A stretch of 64,000 nt of DNA from Thermoanaerobaculia bacterium (GTDB lineage Bacteria > Acidobacteriota > Thermoanaerobaculia > Gp7-AA8), in assembly GCA_017883205.1 (NCBI GenBank), contig JADGNZ010000002.1, positions 184,869 through 248,868 on the forward strand, given 5' to 3'. The translations under genes and the position numbers were made by a program. Under the pieces are notes generated by a model. The model was not told the DNA's origin. It was given only the letters and a program-made list of their open reading frames with translations, and did not search any database. Of the stretch, positions 26,219-34,163 are shown piece after piece (within the stretch, counting starts at the first letter, position 1; each line of letters begins with the position of its first letter).

Positions 26219-27145
26219 CCGCTGTGCCGGCGCCCCCATTGGTGGCGCCGGTTGAACACCGTGACGCCACAGGCTCCAGTAGATCTGGAGGAACGTCGGT
26301 TCGCGACCGTCGTGCACGGCGAGCGCTGGTAGTTCGGTCCAGGGTGCACCGGGGTTCGAGTGATGCGCGCGGTGGAACTGATAGTTGAGCGTCAGCCAGC
26401 GCACGGGTGCGAACACCTTCAAGTCCCAGGCGCCGTGTCCGACATCGCGCGCACTCCAGGCGTGATCGACATATTGCAGCGCCGACCAGTGCAGCGCGAA
26501 GAACCAGTGCGCCAGTAGCCAGCCTCTCCAATCGAGGCCGAGACCGATGTAGATGGCGGCCTGGTAGACAAACGCGCAGAGCATCTCCAGCCAGACCCGA
26601 AGCGGCGATAGCTGAGCAATATCCCGCACATGCGGACCAAACCCCATCCTCGGCGCTACGCGCTCGACAAAGAAGCGAGAGCGGTAAACCGGCGTCCCCA
26701 GAAGATAGATCAAATTCGAAAGCGGGATGCAGAACCAGTAAAGCCCGAAGAGATTGCCGCCATAGAGCCAGAGATTACGGACGAGACGCGACTGGCCGGG
26801 GAGGTAGTAGTCGTAGAGATCCGTGTCGGTGCGATTGCGGGCGTGGTGCCCGAGGTGAGCGATCTGCTGCATGGAAAACGAGGTCGGGAACATGCAACTG
26901 GCGAGAAATCCGAACCAGTAGTTGCGGCGCGGCGTATTCGCTGCGACACCGTGAACTGCCTCGTGCATCAGCGCGAATGGAACGTTGTTGACGAAGGCGA
27001 AGACGATAGAGGCCGCAAGCATCGCCCACCACCGGCCATGACTGGCCAGCCAGAGACAGCCTGACGTGGCGGCGGCTGACGCGCCGAGGAGAATCCAATT
27101 CAGGCTCTCCGGAGCGGCTCCGCGGACTGCGCCCGGCTTCAGCAT
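26186..27145 (-). CDS. Membrane fatty acid desaturase family protein
   Basis: 319 residues from the ATG at 27145 (MLKPGAVRGAAPESLNW), overlapping the upstream stop by seven bases. Three histidine boxes of the membrane di-iron desaturase/hydroxylase superfamily are present: HEAVH (61-65), HLGHH (97-101) and a C-terminal HRAHH. Hydrophobic segments around them fit four membrane helices. It should introduce a double bond or hydroxyl into an acyl or isoprenoid chain, using oxygen. It is the last gene of the nine-gene radical SAM/GH3 operon, where it probably modifies a lipid-like intermediate or product. The end overlaps the convergent NTF2-like gene. Confidence 0.88.
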   Translation of the reverse strand: MLKPGAVRGAAPESLNWILLGASAAATSGCLWLASHGRWWAMLAASIVFAFVNNVPFALMHEAVHGVAANTPRRNYWFGFLASCMFPTSFSMQQIAHLGHHARNRTDTDLYDYYLPGQSRLVRNLWLYGGNLFGLYWFCIPLSNLIYLLGTPVYRSRFFVERVAPRMGFGPHVRDIAQLSPLRVWLEMLCAFVYQAAIYIGLGLDWRGWLLAHWFFALHWSALQYVDHAWSARDVGHGAWDLKVFAPVRWLTLNYQFHRAHHSNPGAPWTELPALAVHDGREPTFLQIYWSLWRHGVQPAPPMGAPAQRSLFAAADQEA

Positions 27146-27804
27146 GATCGTTTCACCGGACGCGTGCCCCAATGGCCGTGACGTCGGATCGATTGCAAAA
27201 CGTACCCACCCGCCGGCACAGTGAGTGTCAGAACGAGAACCACACCGAATGCCGCCGCGAATATCGGCATCGACAGCGCTCCTCTTCCCTCCAGCCACTC
27301 CATCAGTCCGATTCCGGCGCCGTAGATCGCGCCGAATCCGCCAAAGAACCAGGGCGCGTAATCGAGTGCGATGGCTGTCTCATCGCGGCCATCGGCCCAC
27401 GGCTGGTTGTAGACACGCAGGATTCCGCTCTGAAGGGCTTTGACCTCGTAAAGAAGGTTCCAGAAGCCGATTACCGAGCAGAGGATCAACGCATTCCTGG
27501 CAACATCCCAAAGGTCACGCGACGGCGGACCATGGACCATCCAGGCAATCATCGCCGTCGCGGAGCCGAAGACGAAGCCGTGGTGCGGCCGGAAGCGGCC
27601 CAGCCGCAGCCGCGTGTCGAACTCCCAGACGTTCAACACGTTCGTACCGATTCCCGGGACGATATACGCCCACAGAATGGGGATCAGCCATGCCGTGGCG
27701 GTGAGCTTCAGATTTCCGGCGTACTCGCGCTTCCAGAGGAGGAACGATAGGGGCGCCAGAACGATCGGCGCAGCATATTGATAAATCGACAGCAGGCGTT
27801 TCAT
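27139..27804 (-). CDS. Multi-pass membrane protein of the radical SAM operon
   Basis: 221 residues from the ATG at 27804, whose ATGA overlaps the stop of the upstream radical SAM gene; the longer frame to 28053 is antisense-like shadow. About six hydrophobic helices are visible (for example YQYAAPIVLAPLSFLLW, ATAWLIPILWAYIVPGIGTN, LILCSVIGFWNLLYEV). Charged conserved-looking loops include NVLNVWEFDTRLRLGRFRPHH and YNQPWADGRDETAIALDYAP. I do not recognise the family. Given its place between radical SAM enzymes and a desaturase, an integral-membrane enzyme or carrier for the pathway's lipid substrate is possible. Confidence 0.8.
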   Translation of the reverse strand: MKRLLSIYQYAAPIVLAPLSFLLWKREYAGNLKLTATAWLIPILWAYIVPGIGTNVLNVWEFDTRLRLGRFRPHHGFVFGSATAMIAWMVHGPPSRDLWDVARNALILCSVIGFWNLLYEVKALQSGILRVYNQPWADGRDETAIALDYAPWFFGGFGAIYGAGIGLMEWLEGRGALSMPIFAAAFGVVLVLTLTVPAGGYVLQSIRRHGHWGTRPVKRSC

Positions 27805-29132
27805 TGCAGTCCGAACCGCATTCCGTGCTTCTTGGGGATTTCCTTCTTGAAGAGCAGCGTGTATTTCCAGAACGCTCCCATCCGCGAGAGCGAGCGCAAA
27901 TGCGTCTGCACATCGGCGAAGCGGTGGAAGAGCGACGGGATCGAGTTGAAGCGGGTACGCGCCGCGTGGCACGCATCCGTGAGCTCGTCGGGACTCATGA
28001 GCGCGGGCTTGAACGCGGCGCGATTGAAGCGATAGGTCGGATCGAGCCACCACTTCCCGCCGTACAGGTGCCGCCCTTCTTTCCCCAGTTTGTGGTACAG
28101 CGGCGTATTGGGATACGGCATGAGAATGTTGTAAGCGGCCAGCGTGAACCGGCTCTCCAGTGCGAAATCGACCGTGGCTTCGATCGACTCCTTCGTGTCG
28201 TGATCGTATCCGAGCGTGAAGGCCGCCCAGCTCTGCATCCCATGCTCCCGAAGGATGCGCACTTCCTCTTTGTATTTCGTGAAGCGCGGGATGTTCGGCG
28301 ACTTGCGCGATTCCCGAAGGCTCTCGGGCGTAATGGTCTCAAATCCGGTGACGTTGCCCCAGTTGCCGGCACGCTCCAGAAGTTTCATGAGCTTCGGATT
28401 GCGCGTGACGTCGAGGCTGGCCTGGCTGACCCAGTGCAGCTTCAGCGGAGTGACGGCATGGCAGAACTCGGCGAGCGCCTTCTGATCGCTAGCGATGTTG
28501 TCGTCGATGAAAAAGATGAACTTCCTGTCCTGGGCCTCGATCTCGCGCAGGACATCGTCGATGGCCCGGACGTAGTGCTTCTTATCGAAATACTGGCTCA
28601 CCGCGCAGAAGCTGCAAGCAAAACGGCAGCCGCGCACGAACTGCATCAGCGTGAGCGGCAGATAGCCTTTGCCTTTGAAGAGATCGCGCCGCGGAAGGAC
28701 GCGGCCGATCTGCCCGACGCCGGGAGGACCCTGGTAGCGTGGCTTGAGCTTGTGTTGCCGCGCGTCGTCGACAACCTGGTCCCAGATCGTCTCCGCGTCG
28801 CCAAGAAAGATGCTGTCCGCGTACAAGGCCGCTTCGTCGGGAAGTAGCGTGATGTGCATCCCGCCGAGAATCGTCGGGATGCCGCGCTTGCGGTATTCGG
28901 CGGCGATCTCATAAGCGCGGCGCGCGGTGTAGGTCTCGACGGTGATGGCCGCGAGGTCCGTCGGCTCATCGAACGGAATGCTCTCCATCCGGTCGTCGTA
29001 GAGAACGCACTCGACGTCCGGCGGCGTCATCCCGGCGAGCACGGCCAGCATGAGCGGTTCCATGCGCCCCTCGTCGACGTAGAGGCTGTGCTCCATGCGG
29101 CCAATATTCGGTTTGATGAACGTGATTTTCAT
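27801..29132 (-). CDS. Cobalamin-type radical SAM enzyme, operon copy 4
   Basis: 443 residues. An N-terminal Rossmann-like B12-binding domain (MKITFIKPNIG, then VLYDDRMESIPFDEP, ILGGMHITLLPDEAA) is followed by a radical SAM barrel with the [4Fe-4S] motif CX3CX2C at Cys169, Cys173 and Cys176 (RGCRFACSFC) and a C-terminal domain with MPYPNTPLYHKLGKEGR. The canonical DxHxxG lower-ligand motif is missing, as in many members of this class. Such enzymes do radical C-methylation, cyclisation or C-C bond formation. It shares the VETYTARRAYEIA signature with two other copies in the operon. Its stop overlaps the membrane-protein start; nine bases separate it from the previous gene. Confidence 0.9.
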   Translation of the reverse strand: MKITFIKPNIGRMEHSLYVDEGRMEPLMLAVLAGMTPPDVECVLYDDRMESIPFDEPTDLAAITVETYTARRAYEIAAEYRKRGIPTILGGMHITLLPDEAALYADSIFLGDAETIWDQVVDDARQHKLKPRYQGPPGVGQIGRVLPRRDLFKGKGYLPLTLMQFVRGCRFACSFCAVSQYFDKKHYVRAIDDVLREIEAQDRKFIFFIDDNIASDQKALAEFCHAVTPLKLHWVSQASLDVTRNPKLMKLLERAGNWGNVTGFETITPESLRESRKSPNIPRFTKYKEEVRILREHGMQSWAAFTLGYDHDTKESIEATVDFALESRFTLAAYNILMPYPNTPLYHKLGKEGRHLYGGKWWLDPTYRFNRAAFKPALMSPDELTDACHAARTRFNSIPSLFHRFADVQTHLRSLSRMGAFWKYTLLFKKEIPKKHGMRFGLQ

Positions 29133-29141
29133 GGCGGCTAG

Positions 29142-30443
29142 TCACATGCCGAGGAGGCGGTATTGCTTCTTGTAGATCTCGCGGCGGGAGATGACGTTGG
29201 CGACGGTGGTAAGGCCGGCGCGAAATGGCGAGAAGGACGTTTCAGCGCCGAGCACTCGCCGCCCGATTGCCCGCCAACTGTAAAAGCGGCGTCTCGCTTC
29301 GAAAACACCTTCCGTGAGCTCGCGCGCGTGCATGCCGCGGGGCTCGAAGATCGCGTCGCCGTAGCGATAATTCGGATCCAGCCACCACTTCGGCGAAAGA
29401 AGGCGCTGCTCAGACGCCAGGCGATCGTAAAGCGCCGAGCCGGGCGTGGGAGTCAGCGGATTGAAGTTCGCAATCTCCAGCCGCGACTCCAGTGCGAAAT
29501 CGACCGTGCGCTCGATGCTCTCCTTCGTATCGGCGTCGTAGCCGAAGACGAATGTGCCGTAGATGCCGATGTTGCGCGCGTGCAGGGCGCGGACGACGCG
29601 GCCGTACGAACCGCTGACGTTGTTCCATGCTTTATGCATCTGCTTAAGGCTCTCCGGATTGAGCGATTCGAAACCGATGAGCACGAACGAGCAGCCGGCA
29701 GCGGCCATGCGGTCGAGCAGCGCTTCGTCGCGCGCGACATCAATGCTGATCTGGCACGACCAGCGACGCTTCAGCGGCGTCAGCGCGTCGAGCAGCGCCA
29801 AAAGGTCCGATTTGCGGCCGAAGAGATTGTCGTCGACGAAGAACAACAGGCGTCCGGCTGGTAACGCCTCGATCTCCGCGATGAGACCGTCGAGCGGCCG
29901 TGTACGCAGTGACGTTCCGTAAAAACTGTGAATGGAGCAGAAGTCGCACGAGAAGCGGCAGCCCCGCCCCCACTGCACAAGCTCGACCGGCGCGTAGTTC
30001 TTGCCTTGGTAGATGGAGCGGTCGATGCGGTACTCGGTGAGCGGCGCGTCGTTGCCGCCAGCGTATTTCTGTTGAAGACGACCTGCCTCAAGGTCGGCAA
30101 GCAGCCGCTCCCACGCCCCTTCGGCGTCCCCGATTACGACTGCATCGGCGTGCTCCAAGGCCTCGTCCGGCAGAAACGTCGGGTGATAGCCGCCCATGAC
30201 AACCGGCACGCCGCGCGAACGATAACCATCAGCGATTGCGTAGGCCCGATGGGCGGTATACGTCTCGACGCTCATTGCGACGAGGTCGGGCGTATCGCCT
30301 ACCGGAACCGTCTCGGCCTTTTCATCACAGAAAACAATCTCGTGGTCCGCAGCGCGCGCTGCGAGGATGCCCATAGCCAACGGCGGCATGGCGTCTGACG
30401 AACGATAGTCGCCGAGGTTGGGGCGGATGAGAGTGATTCTCAT
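29142..30443 (-). CDS. Cobalamin-type radical SAM enzyme, operon copy 3
   Basis: 433 residues. The B12-binding-like domain begins MRITLIRPNLGDYRSSDAMP and includes VMSVETYTAHRAYAIADGYR-type and VVMGGYHPTFLPDEA segments. The radical SAM motif is GCRFSCDFC with Cys162, Cys166 and Cys169. LLFFVDDNLFGRKSD and GFESLNPESLKQMHKAWNNV are further landmarks, and the C-terminal part has PLTPTPGSALYDRLASEQ. It is a paralog of copies 2 and 4, with the greatest similarity in the second half of the barrel. Its ATG overlaps the GNAT stop by four bases. The substrate is unknown; probably a step in the same pathway as its neighbours. Confidence 0.9.
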   Translation of the reverse strand: MRITLIRPNLGDYRSSDAMPPLAMGILAARAADHEIVFCDEKAETVPVGDTPDLVAMSVETYTAHRAYAIADGYRSRGVPVVMGGYHPTFLPDEALEHADAVVIGDAEGAWERLLADLEAGRLQQKYAGGNDAPLTEYRIDRSIYQGKNYAPVELVQWGRGCRFSCDFCSIHSFYGTSLRTRPLDGLIAEIEALPAGRLLFFVDDNLFGRKSDLLALLDALTPLKRRWSCQISIDVARDEALLDRMAAAGCSFVLIGFESLNPESLKQMHKAWNNVSGSYGRVVRALHARNIGIYGTFVFGYDADTKESIERTVDFALESRLEIANFNPLTPTPGSALYDRLASEQRLLSPKWWLDPNYRYGDAIFEPRGMHARELTEGVFEARRRFYSWRAIGRRVLGAETSFSPFRAGLTTVANVISRREIYKKQYRLLGM

Positions 30444-31474
30444 AGCAGCGCCGCCTCTGGCTGGACGGGCCGTCCGTTTGACGGCGGCGCGCCCTCGAAA
30501 CAGACGGCGTAGACCCGCGCTGGGTATTGCAGCGGTTTCATCCTCTTGATGACGCTTACGAGCGGGTGTTTCGCGTGCAGGCCGATGCTGGCCGCGCGCG
30601 TTTTGCAGTGCGAGAGGAGATCGCGCAAGAGAATGCCGGCATGCGGCTGCTCTTCGTCGTTGAGCGCAAGGAAGGCGATCGATGTCTGATCGAGAGCGCC
30701 GCCTTCGCGCGGCAGTGGAATCTGACGCCGCAGTGAGGCGTACAGGTTATACAGCGGACGGAGAGTACCGAGCGGTGAGCGGTATCGCCGGGCGACGATC
30801 TGTTTGAAGGCGCGCTGGTCCCACAATGCCGCGATGCCGCGGTTTTCGTAGAGAAAGAACTGTTCGAAGCCGATGCGGCGCACAACGTCTTCCGTCAGCA
30901 CCGGCGAGCACTGAAACCGCGCGGCATAGTCGTTGTAGAAGGCCACAATGTGCGCGATGTCGTCCGCCGTTGCCCGGCGCCACAAGTTCCGCCGCTTCCC
31001 TCGCGACGTCGCGACCGCAAACGTCACGTAGTCGCCCTGAAAGTGATAGCGGGGAAGACCGGGGACGCCCGACTCGAGGAGCCTGCGCGCAGTTTTGTTT
31101 TCCGCGGCCACGACGGTAAACCACCAGGGGACTGTGCCTGTGACCGGGGCAAGCTTTCGGATCGATGCATAGCCATCGCGCAGATAGTGGATGCGGCGGC
31201 GGTAGCCGGCGTTGACTCGCAGTCCGCCGAGGTAGCCGAGGCGTTCCGGCTGGCGATCGACGTGCGCGGGCAGAACGGACGCCGTGTACATCCCGACGAC
31301 ATCGCTATCGTCCTCGGCGATGACTGCCCAGTCGTGGCCGACCAGGTCCTTGCCCGCGAAGAACGACGGCTCACGCTCGATGGCCATATCGACCCACGTC
31401 GGCATCGGGTTTCCGCGCAAGAGCGACCGGATGAGAGCGTCGTCGTTTTCTGTCGCAAGCCTGAAGGTCGTCAT
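30440..31474 (-). CDS. GNAT-like acyltransferase of the radical SAM operon
   Basis: 344 residues. The N-terminal half has a GNAT-type layout (TTFRLATENDDALIRSLLRG, then a strand with WAVIAEDDSDVVGMYTAS and LGGLRVNAGYRRRIHYLRDG, where the acetyl-CoA loop Q/RxxGxG/A is degenerate). The second half (about 170-340) continues with RRATADDIAHIVAFYNDYAA and may be a second, more divergent GNAT lobe. It is therefore likely a double-GNAT protein that transfers an acyl group, for instance from acyl-CoA or an acyl carrier. Four-base ATGA overlaps on both sides show tight coupling with the flanking radical SAM genes. Confidence 0.78.
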   Translation of the reverse strand: MTTFRLATENDDALIRSLLRGNPMPTWVDMAIEREPSFFAGKDLVGHDWAVIAEDDSDVVGMYTASVLPAHVDRQPERLGYLGGLRVNAGYRRRIHYLRDGYASIRKLAPVTGTVPWWFTVVAAENKTARRLLESGVPGLPRYHFQGDYVTFAVATSRGKRRNLWRRATADDIAHIVAFYNDYAARFQCSPVLTEDVVRRIGFEQFFLYENRGIAALWDQRAFKQIVARRYRSPLGTLRPLYNLYASLRRQIPLPREGGALDQTSIAFLALNDEEQPHAGILLRDLLSHCKTRAASIGLHAKHPLVSVIKRMKPLQYPARVYAVCFEGAPPSNGRPVQPEAALL

Positions 31475-32817
31475 TGAACCTCCAGCAGTTTGCCGCGCCA
31501 GTTTTCGTCGCCCAGCGGATAGCCATTACGCTGCGAGATCTCGTTGCGGTGGAGGGCGTTTACGAGAAAGAAGTTGCGAAAGACGAAGCCGTCGCGCATG
31601 TGGCGCGTGCTGCGCTTCAGAATGTTGGGCCATCCATAAAAGCGGCGGCGCGCGGCTACGCAGCCGGCGGTCACCTCGTCCGGTGTCAGCGATCTGGGCT
31701 CAAACGGAACCGCGTTGTAACGATACTCAGGGTCGAGCCACCACGCCTCGAACCGCAGTCGCCCTTCACTCGCCAAACGTTTGTAGAGCGGCGTACCAGG
31801 AAACGGCGTTAGGTGGTTAAACGCCGCGATGTACATCCCCTCCTCGGTGGCGAAGTCCACTGCTTCGTCGAATGAGGCGTGCGTATCGTGTTCGTAGCCG
31901 AAGATGAACGTGCCATAGACGAAGATCCGGTGTCGGCGCAAGTTCTCCAGTGCGCCGCGAAAACCGCTCTTCATCGTATTGAAGCGCTTGTTCATCAATT
32001 TCAGATTGTCCTCATCGAGGCTCTCGAACCCGATGAGCACGCCGCGGCAGCCGGCACGATGCAATTCGGCGAGGAAGTCTTCGTCATGGGCGGCGTCGAT
32101 GCTCATCTGCGTAATCCAGCGGATATCGAGTTTCGCCAGCTCCGCGAGAAGCGGCTTGCCGGATTTGAGATCGCCCGCGAAGTTGTCATCGACAAAGAAG
32201 AAGACCCGTTTGTCCCCTTTGAGGCTCGACAATTCAGCGATGACATCGTCCGTTGGCCGGCAGCGGTATGTGCGCGAGAAGAAGGTCTGGATCGCGCAGA
32301 ACTCGCAGGGAAAATGGCAGCCGCGTCCCGTTTCGACGAGACCGATCGGGAGATAGCGCTTCCCGCGAAAGAGCCGCCGGTCGATCTTGATGTTGGCGAG
32401 AGGCTGCTGTGCGCCGTGATAACGATGCTGCAACGTGCCATGCCTCAAATCGTCGATGACGCGCGGCCACGCACCCTCGGCCTCCCCAGTAACCACAGCG
32501 TCGGCAAAGCGTGCAACTTCATCAGGAACCAGCGTTGCGTGAAACCCGCCCATGACGACCGGTACCCCTCGGCTGCGATATTCGCTTGCGATCTGATAGG
32601 CGCGCGCGGCGGTGTAGGTCTCGATCGGAATGGCGACGGCGTCGGTGGGCGCGTCGTAGTCGATCGTCTCCATCCGATCGTCATAGAACGCAGTGTCGAT
32701 GTCCGGCGGCGTGAGGCCCGCAAGCACCGCGATCGGCAGCGACTCCATCTGCCACGTGCGCACGTAGCTCTCGCCCGCGCGATGGCCGACCGCCGGATGA
32801 ACGAACGTCAGCTTCAT
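31471..32817 (-). CDS. Cobalamin-type radical SAM enzyme, operon copy 2
   Basis: 448 residues from the ATG at 32817 (MKLTFVHPAVGHRAGESYVR), whose ATGA overlaps the upstream stop; a frame extending to 33075 is shadow of the previous gene and is rejected. The B12-binding-like domain includes FYDDRMETIDYDAPTDA and VVMGGFHATLVPDE; the radical SAM motif is GCHFPCEFC with Cys167, Cys171 and Cys174. IETYTAARAYQIASEYRSRG is the signature shared with copies 3 and 4. The C-terminal domain has LTPFPGTPLYKRLASEGRL. The product ends with a basic segment rather than a membrane helix. Function is inferred only as a radical step of the operon pathway. Confidence 0.9.
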   Translation of the reverse strand: MKLTFVHPAVGHRAGESYVRTWQMESLPIAVLAGLTPPDIDTAFYDDRMETIDYDAPTDAVAIPIETYTAARAYQIASEYRSRGVPVVMGGFHATLVPDEVARFADAVVTGEAEGAWPRVIDDLRHGTLQHRYHGAQQPLANIKIDRRLFRGKRYLPIGLVETGRGCHFPCEFCAIQTFFSRTYRCRPTDDVIAELSSLKGDKRVFFFVDDNFAGDLKSGKPLLAELAKLDIRWITQMSIDAAHDEDFLAELHRAGCRGVLIGFESLDEDNLKLMNKRFNTMKSGFRGALENLRRHRIFVYGTFIFGYEHDTHASFDEAVDFATEEGMYIAAFNHLTPFPGTPLYKRLASEGRLRFEAWWLDPEYRYNAVPFEPRSLTPDEVTAGCVAARRRFYGWPNILKRSTRHMRDGFVFRNFFLVNALHRNEISQRNGYPLGDENWRGKLLEVQ

Positions 32818-34163
32818 ACTGCCTTGCTCAATGAAGGCATCGCCGAGAGGTGCCAGTCGCAGTTGTAGAAGCGCTGCAAGTGATGGGCGTAGAAGCGGTA
32901 GCCGAGGTTCGCGGCGAGGCCGAGCGGCTCGAAGGCGCGCGCCTTCCAGAGCCGGCGGGCGATGGCGTTGTAGCGATAAACCTTCTTCCAGGCACGCTCG
33001 TGACCGGCGGAGAGTTGCTGCGGCGTCATGTTGCGCGGTTGGAAGACGACGTGCTGCCCGTCGTACAGCTCCCAATCGCGCGTCAGAATGCGATTCTCGG
33101 CCGCGAGTCGCTGGTGCAGTGGCGTTCCGGGAAATGGTGTCAGGATCGCGAAGCGCGGCAGGTCGATGCCATTGTCGATCGCGAAATCGGCGGTGATGTC
33201 GAAGACTTCCAGCGGATCGTGATCAAGTCCGAAGACGAAGCATCCCTGGATGGCGATGTGCAGATCGTGCAGATCGGCGATGAGCGCCTTGTAGTCGACG
33301 GAGCCGTTGAAGCGCTTGTTGGCGTCGCCGAGGCTGTCGGACATGATCGACTCGAGCCCGAGGAGGAGACCGCGGCAGCCGGAGCGTGCCATCAGCTCCA
33401 TCAGCTCGCGGTCGTGCGCGATGAGGACCGTCGACAGCCCGAACCAGCGAACTTTCAGCGGAATCAGCGCCGTGAAAAGCTCGCGGGCGTAAACCTTGTC
33501 GGCGACCAAGTTGAGATCGACGAAGAGGATCTGCTTCTGTCCGACGCGCCGGATGTCTTCGACGATCCAGGAGACCGGCTTCTGAAACTGCCGGCTGCCC
33601 CACGCGGTGGGTACGATGCAGAACTCGCAATCGTGGCCGCAGGCGCGCGTCGCTTCGAAGACAGCTTGCGTGAGGAAATGGCGCGAATTGAAAAGATCGC
33701 GGCGCGCAAAAGGCATATCGGGACGATCGAGGGAGAAGTCCGGCGCCATCCGATACTCGCGCTTCAGTGCACCGCGCGCGAAATCGCGGAGCAGCTCGGG
33801 CCAGGTATCTTCGGCGTAACCGACCACGATCGCATCGGCATGCATCGTCGCTTCCTCGGGCAGCAGCGTGACGTGCGGACCTCCGAGAACGACGGTCTTC
33901 CCCTGGGCGCGAAATGCACGTGCGAGCTCGTACGAGCGCCTGGCGGTCCCGGTGATGACCGTCATGCCGATGAGGTCCGCGTCGAGGTCGAGCGGCACGT
34001 CCTGAATACCCTCGTCGTATAGCGTGATCTGCGCGTCGATGTCCGGAGGAATCAGCGCGGCCAGTGTCGTCAACGTCAGCGGCTGGTAGCGCAGCGAGCG
34101 TTTGAAAATACCGCCGCGATGACGGTAGAGCGGCCCTTTCGGAGAGATGAGCGCGATTCTCAT
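32814..34163 (-). CDS. Cobalamin-type radical SAM enzyme, operon copy 1 (most divergent)
   Basis: 449 residues from the ATG at 34163, chosen because its ATGA overlaps the GH3 stop exactly as at the other junctions; an ATG three codons upstream (34172) is possible. It begins MRIALISPKGPLYRHRGGIF and carries VVLGGPHVTLLPEEATMHAD in the B12-binding-like domain. The radical SAM cysteines are Cys175, Cys179 and Cys182 (RACGHDCEFC), a CX3CX2C motif. VITGTARRSYELA replaces the VETYTARRAY signature of the other three, so this copy is an older paralog and probably does a different reaction. The C-terminal part has LTPFPGTPLHQRLAAEN. Confidence 0.9.
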   Translation of the reverse strand: MRIALISPKGPLYRHRGGIFKRSLRYQPLTLTTLAALIPPDIDAQITLYDEGIQDVPLDLDADLIGMTVITGTARRSYELARAFRAQGKTVVLGGPHVTLLPEEATMHADAIVVGYAEDTWPELLRDFARGALKREYRMAPDFSLDRPDMPFARRDLFNSRHFLTQAVFEATRACGHDCEFCIVPTAWGSRQFQKPVSWIVEDIRRVGQKQILFVDLNLVADKVYARELFTALIPLKVRWFGLSTVLIAHDRELMELMARSGCRGLLLGLESIMSDSLGDANKRFNGSVDYKALIADLHDLHIAIQGCFVFGLDHDPLEVFDITADFAIDNGIDLPRFAILTPFPGTPLHQRLAAENRILTRDWELYDGQHVVFQPRNMTPQQLSAGHERAWKKVYRYNAIARRLWKARAFEPLGLAANLGYRFYAHHLQRFYNCDWHLSAMPSLSKAV